Part shown: piece after piece, positions 8,537-13,462 of the stretch
Layout: each line of letters begins with the position of its first letter
Numbering within the stretch: position 1 is the first letter of the stretch
DNA from: an uncultured Collinsella sp.
GTDB lineage: Bacteria; Actinomycetota; Coriobacteriia; Coriobacteriales; Coriobacteriaceae
Length of the DNA: 13,462 nucleotides
NCBI GenBank assembly: GCA_958427895.1
Contig: CAUADW010000043.1
Coordinates: 1 to 13,462, forward strand
Reading direction: 5' to 3'
Program-made: the position numbers and the translations under genes
The notes under the pieces: model-generated
What the model saw: the letters and a program-made list of their open reading frames with translations, nothing else
The model's database searches: none
What the model was told of the DNA's origin: nothing

Positions 8537-8629
8537 CCCCACCCGGACGGATTTGGTGCGCTGGCGGCGATAAAACAGCCGTCTACCGGATTGGTAAAGT
8601 GTTTATCACCGAGGTAGAGGGGTAGTCGC

Positions 8630-8635
8630 TATACT
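8630..8635 (+). promoter_or_regulatory. Putative -10 box of the LacI-family gene
   Basis: TATACT lies 35 bp before the ATG at 8671. No matching -35 is present at 16-18 bp (CACCGA at 17), so the assignment rests on the -10 alone. Confidence 0.35.
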
Positions 8636-8670
8636 TTCAAGAGATTGCGCGTAAACCCGGAAGGAGCGAG

Positions 8671-9699
8671 ATGGCCAACAAAGTCACCCTCAAGCAGATC
8701 GCCCAGGAGGTGGGGCTTTCCCCCTCGTCGGTCTCGCTTGTGCTCAATAATCGGCCCTGTCGCATCTCGGAAGAAAACCGCAAGCTCATCAAAGAGGTCG
8801 CGGCGCGCAACCACTATGTTCCCAACCAGATTGCGCGTAGCCTGGTCATGCGCGAGTCGCGCACGCTGGGCCTTATCGTCCCTAACATCGAGAGCCGCTT
8901 TTTTGCCTCGCTTGCCGGCAGCTTGGAAAAGCGCTGCCGCGAGGACGGCTATGCGCTCTTTATTACCAGCTCGGGCGGAAGTGCCGACGACGATCTGGAG
9001 CTGCTGCGCCAGCTGGTGACGCGCGGCGTCGACGGTGTGTTCTTGGTCGTGGGCGACGAGTTCTCGGACGACCGCGCCTTGCGCGAAGAAGTCAGTCATC
9101 TCCCCATTCCGGCCGTGATGGTTGACCGTGCCATTGAGGGACTCGAGTGCGACAAGGTGATGTTCGACCACGAGATGGGCGGCTATATGGCCACCCGCTA
9201 TCTAATCGAGCAGGGCCACCGTCGCATTGCCTGCTTGGTTAATGCGCGCCGTTCCAATACGGGTCGTAAACGTCTTGCCGGCTACGAGCGTGCGCTGCGC
9301 GAGGTGGGGCTGCCCATCGATGCGCGCTTGGAGTTCGAGAGCGAGTACTACATTCCGAGCGCATATGAGGCCTCGGAGGCAGTGCTCGCAACTGACGCCA
9401 CCGCCGTGTTCGCAAGCTCGGATAACATTGCCCTCGGTTTGCTCAAGCGCTTGCACGAGATGGGGAAGAGCATCCCAGGCGATATCTCGGTCGTAAGCTA
9501 TGACAACTCGGCGGCCGACGTTCTCTTTGAGCCGGCGCTGACCGCGATCGAGCAGGATCCTGGTGTCCTCGCGGAGCATGCTTTTGGCTGCATGTCCAAG
9601 CGCCTTGCCGGTAGGGGCGGCAGGCGTGCCGAAGAGGTCGTTCTGGAGCCGGCGCTTATCGTTAAGGACAGCGTTCTCGAACTTACCGAATGTAGCTAA
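8671..9699 (+). CDS. LacI-family transcriptional regulator
   Basis: The 342-residue protein begins with the LacI helix-turn-helix, V-T-L-K-Q-I-A-Q-E-V-G-L-S-P-S-S-V-S-L-V-L-N-N (5-27), followed by the hinge-helix region Y-V-P-N-Q-I-A-R-S-L (about 50-59). The rest is a periplasmic-binding-protein-like sensor domain from L-G-L-I-V-P-N-I onward, with A-V-F-A-S-S-D-N-I-A-L-G and I-S-V-V-S-Y-D-N-S as typical landmarks. Such proteins bind sugars or nucleosides and repress, less often activate, carbohydrate genes. AAGGAG lies 6 nt before the ATG. No metabolic gene is immediately adjacent on either side: murB is divergent and a long hairpin follows. It therefore looks like an orphan regulator whose targets may be the maltodextrin or SIS genes in this window or genes elsewhere. 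The ligand cannot be read from the sequence. Confidence 0.93.
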   Translation: MANKVTLKQIAQEVGLSPSSVSLVLNNRPCRISEENRKLIKEVAARNHYVPNQIARSLVMRESRTLGLIVPNIESRFFASLAGSLEKRCREDGYALFITSSGGSADDDLELLRQLVTRGVDGVFLVVGDEFSDDRALREEVSHLPIPAVMVDRAIEGLECDKVMFDHEMGGYMATRYLIEQGHRRIACLVNARRSNTGRKRLAGYERALREVGLPIDARLEFESEYYIPSAYEASEAVLATDATAVFASSDNIALGLLKRLHEMGKSIPGDISVVSYDNSAADVLFEPALTAIEQDPGVLAEHAFGCMSKRLAGRGGRRAEEVVLEPALIVKDSVLELTECS

Positions 9700-9753
9700 A
9701 CGTACTTGTTTGTTTGCATAGATTGCATGCGGAGTGTCCGCTATTTGCCGGCG

Positions 9754-9826
9754 GGGCCGGGGTGCCTGCCTTGTTTTGAGAAGTTCGCGGAGCCCACTTC
9801 TCAAAACAAGGCAGGCACCCCGGCCC
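9754..9826. repeat. Perfect 31-bp inverted repeat with an 11-nt loop
   Basis: 9754-9784 (starting GGGCCGGGGTGCCTGCC) is the exact reverse complement of 9796-9826, enclosing TCGCGGAGCCC. It begins 54 bp after the LacI-type stop codon. No T-tract follows on either strand (CTCGTCC on the plus strand), so it is not a classical intrinsic terminator, although a 31-bp perfect stem could still block readthrough or be an RNase III substrate. The arms share no obvious sequence with those at 7316-7446 despite the identical length. Confidence 0.9.
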
Positions 9827-9904
9827 TCGTCCGTGAACTCTTCCGCTGGGCGAGCCATAGACGCCGCGCACCGATGCGATAAAGCAGTGGCTTGAAATTG
9901 GTGC

Positions 9905-9910
9905 TATATT
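9905..9910 (+). promoter_or_regulatory. Possible -10 box upstream of the 162-residue protein
   Basis: TATATT lies 37 bp before the ATG at 9948. The -35 position (AAGCAG at 17 bp) is unconvincing. The rest of the 248-bp gap after the LacI-type gene holds only the long hairpin at 9754-9826. Confidence 0.25.
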
Positions 9911-9947
9911 CAGCATGAGTTGTTTAATGCTAGTACGGGAGGCTGAT

Positions 9948-10436
9948 ATGGGGCTGTTCAAGAAGAAAAACCCGCAGGATGCCTTTGATCCCGATGTGTT
10001 TACCATCACGGATACGATTTTGGACCCGCCGCGGTTTACGTTTTTGCCGGCTATCTACCAGGATGCCACGCGCCGCAAGTGGGCTGTGCATCAACGCGGT
10101 GGCGAGCCGAAGATTTTTGACTATGCGGACGTGTTGCAGTGCGAAGTAGCCGAGGCGGGCAATCCGGAGGCCGAGGAAGTGGCTTCAAAACAGGAATTTG
10201 CCCAGCGTATCCTGGCAAATCCTGCCAAGGCGGCGAAAATAAACGCTGCCAAGCGTAATATGTGTCTTGGTATGGGCGTTGTTGTGGCGGTTCAGACGGG
10301 AAAAGACGAGGTTTCCAAATTAGAGATTCCCGTTATGACCGACGAAGTCAAACGCGATTCAAGCCTATATAAGTCGTATCGGAATGTCGCCGAGAAGATC
10401 AAGGCCGAATTTGATGCCATGGGAGGGCTGGCCTAA
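9948..10436 (+). CDS. Small cytoplasmic protein of unknown function
   Basis: The 162-residue product starts M-G-L-F-K-K-K-N-P and has no signal peptide or hydrophobic segment long enough to span a membrane. It contains P-K-I-F-D-Y-A-D-V-L-Q-C-E-V-A-E-A-G (about 55-72), which reminds me of the 'IFDYDDILSFEL..DG' segment in small Gram-positive proteins that often carry an N-terminal zinc ribbon (DUF4428-like). No zinc ribbon cysteines are present here, so this is only a resemblance. The ATG at 9948 was chosen over the upstream ATG at 9915 because GGGAGG lies 5 nt before it and homologous-looking proteins begin 'MGLFK'. It ends 38 bp before the first GntR gene on the same strand and may be cotranscribed with it. 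I do not recognise a function. Confidence 0.8.
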   Translation: MGLFKKKNPQDAFDPDVFTITDTILDPPRFTFLPAIYQDATRRKWAVHQRGGEPKIFDYADVLQCEVAEAGNPEAEEVASKQEFAQRILANPAKAAKINAAKRNMCLGMGVVVAVQTGKDEVSKLEIPVMTDEVKRDSSLYKSYRNVAEKIKAEFDAMGGLA

Positions 10437-10474
10437 TTTTGGCGGCATACGTGTCTGAATGAGGAGTCTGTGCA

Positions 10475-11242
10475 ATGGCAGGCGAATCTTATGCAATCCC
10501 CCCCAAAGATCGTGCTGTTGAGGGAATTCTTTGGTATATCCAGCACCATCAGCTTGCCGGCGGCGATCGCCTGCCGGCCGAGCGCGTGCTGTGCGAAGAG
10601 ATTGGCGTTTCGCGTACGGCGTTGCGTGCCGGTATCACGCGGCTTATCTCGTGTGGAACGCTCGAGAGCCGTCGCGGATCGGGCACGTATGTTTGTCCTC
10701 CCAAGCCGCTGAACATCTTCCAGGAAACGTATAACTTTTCCGATGCTGTGCGGACTGCCGGCCTGCACCCCTCTTCTCGTCTGGTTTCCACCGGGACTAT
10801 CGAGGCGGATGAGGCGCTTGCCGACAAGCTTGGGGTGGCTGTAGGCGCTCCCTTGCTCCGCATGCAGCGCGTTCGACTTATCGAGGGCGAGCCGGCGTCA
10901 ATCGAGACCGCTCACGTTAACCTGTCCCTGTGCCCATCGCTTCCCGAGCACGATTTTGAGTGTGAGAGCCTTTACGATGTTTTGCTCAAAGAAGGTGGCG
11001 TGCGCGTTGAGCATGGACGTGAGCATATCTCCATCTCGCGCTTGAACGCCGAAGAGGCCGAGCTGCTCCAGCAAGAAGAGGGAACGCCGGTGTTCTATGA
11101 GAGCACGATCGAATTTGATAAGGACATGCGTTTTGTGGAGCATTGTAAATCGGTGATTTTGCCCACAAAGTTCCGCTTTGCCGACAACGGCGAAAAGAAC
11201 GGCATGAGGAGCGTGGCAGGTGAACAATGGCTGAAACAGTAG
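10475..11242 (+). CDS. GntR-family regulator, HutC/UTRA subfamily (first of two)
   Basis: The 255-residue protein has an N-terminal GntR winged helix-turn-helix with L-P-A-E-R-V-L-C-E-E-I-G-V-S-R-T-A-L-R-A-G-I-T-R-L (33-57) and the wing L-E-S-R-R-G-S-G-T-Y-V (63-73). A UTRA-type ligand domain follows (about 85-240), with R-M-Q-R-V-R-L-I-E-G-E-P-A-S-I-E-T-A-H-V (106-125) and the C-terminal E-G-T-P-V-F-Y-E-S-T motif. UTRA regulators commonly sense phosphorylated sugars, amino sugars or histidine-pathway intermediates. GAGGAG lies 8 nt before the ATG. Its 3' end overlaps the next GntR gene by 16 bp, indicating coupled translation. Autoregulation and control of the downstream SIS genes is the simplest role, by inference from position. 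Confidence 0.92.
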   Translation: MAGESYAIPPKDRAVEGILWYIQHHQLAGGDRLPAERVLCEEIGVSRTALRAGITRLISCGTLESRRGSGTYVCPPKPLNIFQETYNFSDAVRTAGLHPSSRLVSTGTIEADEALADKLGVAVGAPLLRMQRVRLIEGEPASIETAHVNLSLCPSLPEHDFECESLYDVLLKEGGVRVEHGREHISISRLNAEEAELLQQEEGTPVFYESTIEFDKDMRFVEHCKSVILPTKFRFADNGEKNGMRSVAGEQWLKQ

Positions 11243-11940
11243 ATGCCACCCCGGTTTATATACGCATTCGACGTCGCATTGAGGAGCGTATCGAGCGCGG
11301 AATATACCCCACGGGTTCGATGATTCCGTCCGAAAATGAGCTTGCCGAGGAGTTTGGCACGACACGCCTGACTATCCGGAGCGCCGTGGACGAGCTAGTT
11401 CGTCGCGGCCAGATTCGCCGTGTCCGCGGAAAGGGTGCCTTCGTGGCACAGAAGGTGCCCGTTGCGTTTGAGCGTACGAGCGGCTTCCGTGAATCGGTTC
11501 GCGCCTCGGGCGGCGAACCGTCCGTCCGCATTCTGGCGCGCTCCAAGCGTTATGCGGGGCCATACTACGCTGACCTATTTGGCATTGCCGAGGACGACCT
11601 GCTCTATTCCATTCGACGTCTGAACTGCATTAACGGCGATCCCGTATCGATTGAGATGGCGCTGATCCCCTGTCTGCTGTTCCCGACCATCGAAGAAATC
11701 GACGTGTCGGTGTTCAGTCTGTACGAGACCTATGAGATGTTGGGTCGAAAGCCGGTCATGGCACAGGAAAAGCTCGATATCGAATCGCTGGGCGCACGAG
11801 ACGCCGGTCTGCTTGGGTTGGAGCAAGGTGACCTTGCCCTGCTGCTGGAGTGCGTGAGTTACGACGCGAGTGGCCAAGCAATTGAGTACGTCAAGTCATT
11901 TAACCGCGGCAATGCGGGTGGATACACCTATACGTACTAG
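11227..11940 (+). CDS. GntR-family regulator, HutC/UTRA subfamily (second of two)
   Basis: The 237-residue protein has the GntR DNA-binding domain: P-V-Y-I-R-I-R-R-R-I-E-E-R-I-E-R-G-I-Y-P-T-G (9-30), I-P-S-E-N-E-L-A-E-E-F-G-T-T-R-L-T-I-R-S-A-V (33-54) and the wing I-R-R-V-R-G-K-G-A-F-V (63-73). A UTRA domain follows, with L-Y-S-I-R-R-L-N-C-I-N-G-D-P-V-S-I-E-M-A. It is clearly of the same subfamily as the preceding gene but not a recent duplicate: the recognition helices and ligand domains differ widely. The ATG at 11227 lies inside the end of the first gene in another frame, with AGGTGA just upstream, so the two are probably translated together. They could bind different effectors or act as a heteromeric pair. 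The first SIS gene starts 193 bp downstream. Confidence 0.92.
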   Translation: MAETVDATPVYIRIRRRIEERIERGIYPTGSMIPSENELAEEFGTTRLTIRSAVDELVRRGQIRRVRGKGAFVAQKVPVAFERTSGFRESVRASGGEPSVRILARSKRYAGPYYADLFGIAEDDLLYSIRRLNCINGDPVSIEMALIPCLLFPTIEEIDVSVFSLYETYEMLGRKPVMAQEKLDIESLGARDAGLLGLEQGDLALLLECVSYDASGQAIEYVKSFNRGNAGGYTYTY

Positions 11941-11979
11941 CTGGTGTTTTTGTATAACGGCTGGGAAAACTAAACGATC

Positions 11980-12008
11980 CTGACCGTTGAGCCAGCTGTA
12001 TATACAAC
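11980..12008 (+). promoter_or_regulatory. Candidate SIS-operon promoter overlapping a TGTATATACA operator
   Basis: CTGACC (11980-11985) and TACAAC (12003-12008) are 17 bp apart, each four of six to consensus. Overlapping the -10 side is the perfect 10-bp palindrome TGTATATACA (11997-12006), very like operators reported for HutC-subfamily GntR proteins. The palindrome is seen directly; the promoter is weak and the binding protein is inferred. Confidence 0.4.
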
Positions 12009-12063
12009 CTTACAGGGCTCAAAATCGACCGTTCACCGAAGGGAATAAATTAATCGACAAAGA

Positions 12064-12110
12064 GGTATCAAAAAGCCGTAACCTGTAATCGTGATTGGTA
12101 TCAAATACTA
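12064..12110 (+). promoter_or_regulatory. Direct repeat GGTATCAAA ahead of the first SIS gene
   Basis: GGTATCAAA occurs at 12064-12072 and again at 12097-12105, 33 bp apart, about three helical turns. The second copy sits within GGTATCAAATACT, a near-palindrome (GGTAT/ATACT) in the general style of GntR/UTRA operators. It ends 24 bp before the ATG, where a bound protein could block initiation. Confidence 0.35.
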
Positions 12111-12133
12111 ATGATTTGTTGGGAGGTGAGACG

Positions 12134-13249
12134 ATGAAGATGCTCGATTACGTTCAACTCGCCCATGTGCGTATGGGAGAGAACCTCGAGTGTTCGTCTG
12201 AGTTGGTAGCGCAGCTCGTTGATATTTTCCAGTCTGGTTCTTTTAACGCACTGCGCATCGTTGCTTCGGGTTCGTCGCGCCATGCCGCCGATTGCGCCCG
12301 CGATTACCTGCAAGACGCGCTGCAGATGCAGGTATCCGTTGTGACGCCCGAGGCCTTCGTCGATTTTGAGCACATCTATCCGCAGCATGCGCTCAACATC
12401 GCCGTCTCTCAGAGCGGCTATTCGACCAATACGATTGCGGCGCTCGATTACATGCGCGCGCACGATATGCCTGCGGTTGCGCTCACGGCAAATGTCGAGG
12501 CTCCCATCAAGGAGCACACTGACATCGTTCTTGACTACGGCGTGGGCGTCGAGTCGGTGGACTTTGTGACCTTGGGCGTTGAGGTTCTCGTTGAGTACCT
12601 GGTGCTCTTTGGTATTTACAGCGGTCAGGCGCGCGGAACGATTGACGCCAAGGGCGTTTCCCAGCGTCTTGACGACCTGCGCGAGGCCATTCGAGCCAAC
12701 GCCACCATGTGCGAGACAGCCGAGGCATATGTTCAAGACCACATGCTCGAGCTTTCTGAGCACGTGCCCGCTATGGTCGTCGGCAACGGCCCCAACTATG
12801 GTGTTGCCGAGGAGGCAGCGCTCAAGCTGAGCGAGACCATCAAGATTCCTGCCATGCATCACGAAGGCGAGGAGTTCGTCCACGGTCCCGAGATGCAGAT
12901 CGTTCCGGGCTATCTGGTGTTTATTGTCGACGATCCGCAGGGGTCGGAGCGTCTTGCGAATATCGCCGATGCGCTATCGAACGTTACGACAAAAACGGTG
13001 CTGCTCACGGCCCATCCCAAGGGTGGGGCTCACGAGGTTGTGGTGCCTCAGGTGGCTCCGCTGCTCAGCGCAATTCCCAATCTCGTGTTCTTCCAGACGA
13101 TTGCGGCAATAATCGCCGAGCGTCTGAAGTCATGGGACGTTCACCCGTATCTCGATGCTGTCTCCAAGCAAATGGAGGTCAAGGCAGAGGGCTACGAAGA
13201 GTCAGTCAATGCGCTTAAGGCCAAAGCGGCTGAGTGTTACGGAATGTAA
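12134..13249 (+). CDS. Two-SIS-domain sugar-phosphate isomerase/deglycase (FrlB/GfrF/AgaS-like)
   Basis: The 371-residue protein has two sugar isomerase (SIS) domains like the isomerase half of GlmS. The first has V-A-S-G-S-S-R-H-A-A (43-52) and the phosphate-binding S-Q-S-G-Y-S-T-N-T (92-100). The second has V-G-N-G-P-N-Y-G-V-A-E-E-A-A-L-K-L-S-E-T (216-235) and E-G-E-E-F-V-H-G-P-E-M (244-254), the conserved glutamate and His-Gly-Pro region near the active site. Family members include fructoselysine-6-P and glucoselysine-6-P deglycases and AgaS-type deaminases; no glutaminase domain is present, so it is not GlmS itself. The ATG at 12134 follows GGGAGGTGA, an almost ideal ribosome binding site; an ATG at 12095 has none. 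It is followed 60 bp later by another SIS-like gene, and two UTRA regulators precede it. Substrate is uncertain between Amadori and amino-sugar phosphates. Confidence 0.88.
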   Translation: MKMLDYVQLAHVRMGENLECSSELVAQLVDIFQSGSFNALRIVASGSSRHAADCARDYLQDALQMQVSVVTPEAFVDFEHIYPQHALNIAVSQSGYSTNTIAALDYMRAHDMPAVALTANVEAPIKEHTDIVLDYGVGVESVDFVTLGVEVLVEYLVLFGIYSGQARGTIDAKGVSQRLDDLREAIRANATMCETAEAYVQDHMLELSEHVPAMVVGNGPNYGVAEEAALKLSETIKIPAMHHEGEEFVHGPEMQIVPGYLVFIVDDPQGSERLANIADALSNVTTKTVLLTAHPKGGAHEVVVPQVAPLLSAIPNLVFFQTIAAIIAERLKSWDVHPYLDAVSKQMEVKAEGYEESVNALKAKAAECYGM

Positions 13250-13309
13250 GCGGGTTTTGATGCCCGTTGGCATGGGGGATGTGGAAACAACCCCAGAAAG
13301 GAGAGACAA

Positions 13310-13462
13310 ATGAAGGAAACCGAGAAGATCGAGATCATGCATTTCGACCAGGAGGGCTATCTCGAGGACGGCAAGGCGCTCTACGAGACCGGCAAGAAGA
13401 TGACCGCGCTCGCCGACAAGGTCGCCGACGAGGGCTACGACGCCGTGTTCCTGATGGGCGTC
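13310..13462 (+). CDS. Second SIS-like protein, N-terminal fragment
   Basis: The window ends inside this gene after 51 codons. The visible part contains F-D-Q-E-G-Y-L-E-D-G-K-A-L-Y-E-T-G-K-K and I think leads into the first SIS strand with Y-D-A-V-F-L-M-G-V, where a Gly-rich phosphate loop would be expected next. This pattern is like the start of FrlB/GfrE-type proteins. AAGGAG lies 7 nt before the ATG at 13310, and the 60-bp gap after the preceding SIS gene suggests one operon. Codon use is strikingly different from the neighbour: 48 of 51 third positions are G or C, against 30 of the first 51 in the upstream gene. That could mean high expression or a separate origin. The family call rests on a short fragment. 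Confidence 0.65.
   Translation, partial: MKETEKIEIMHFDQEGYLEDGKALYETGKKMTALADKVADEGYDAVFLMGV

Noticed and set aside
7576..8625. 349-codon open frame on the plus strand
   Set aside because: Antisense to murB, whose catalytic motifs are intact; biased composition and no ribosome binding site.
12095..12133. Upstream ATG of the SIS gene
   Set aside because: It falls within the candidate operator region and has no ribosome binding site; GGGAGGTGA directs initiation at 12134.
12101..12883. 260-codon open frame on the minus strand
   Set aside because: Antisense to the SIS gene, with no recognisable motif.

Overview
The window reads as chromosomal DNA of a high-GC actinobacterium, most likely Coriobacteriia and probably Collinsella or a close relative. 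I infer this from GC-rich third codon positions, strong AGGAG-type ribosome binding sites, compact intergenic regions with perfect terminator hairpins, and a gene mix typical of saccharolytic gut actinobacteria. No sequence search was possible, so the genus is an inference. I see no rRNA, tRNA, CRISPR array, transposase, integrase or phage gene.

Bases 1-5824 form a carbohydrate block. The window opens in the 3' end of a MalK/MsmK/UgpC-type ABC transporter ATPase (+). It converges on three minus-strand genes transcribed in the order galE (UDP-glucose 4-epimerase), malQ (4-alpha-glucanotransferase), glgP/malP (alpha-glucan phosphorylase). MalQ plus phosphorylase is the classical maltodextrin pathway: disproportionation, then phosphorolysis to glucose-1-phosphate. 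GalE links UDP-glucose and UDP-galactose. The 374-bp convergent gap at 267-640 has a terminator at each side and, between them, two copies of an unusual palindromic repeat in opposite orientation.

Bases 5825-8670 carry cell-wall genes. A secreted coiled-coil cysteine peptidase (putative peptidoglycan hydrolase with a twin-arginine-like signal, +) converges on murB (-). Between them lies a perfect 31-bp inverted repeat with a terminator nested inside it, followed by a second terminator.

Bases 8671-13462 are regulatory and accessory, all on the plus strand: a LacI-family repressor, a second perfect 31-bp hairpin, a small unrecognised cytoplasmic protein, two overlapping GntR/UTRA regulators, a two-SIS-domain sugar isomerase/deglycase, and the start of a second SIS-like protein. 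The pair of SIS genes behind GntR regulators resembles Amadori-product (fructoselysine/glucoselysine) or amino-sugar utilisation loci. The transport genes that would settle the substrate lie beyond the right edge. A TGTATATACA palindrome of the kind bound by HutC-subfamily GntR proteins lies between the regulators and the first SIS gene.

The most interesting points are the non-coding structures (402-542, 7316-7446, 9754-9826), the overlapping regulator pair with its candidate operators, and the abrupt codon-usage change between the two adjacent SIS genes.
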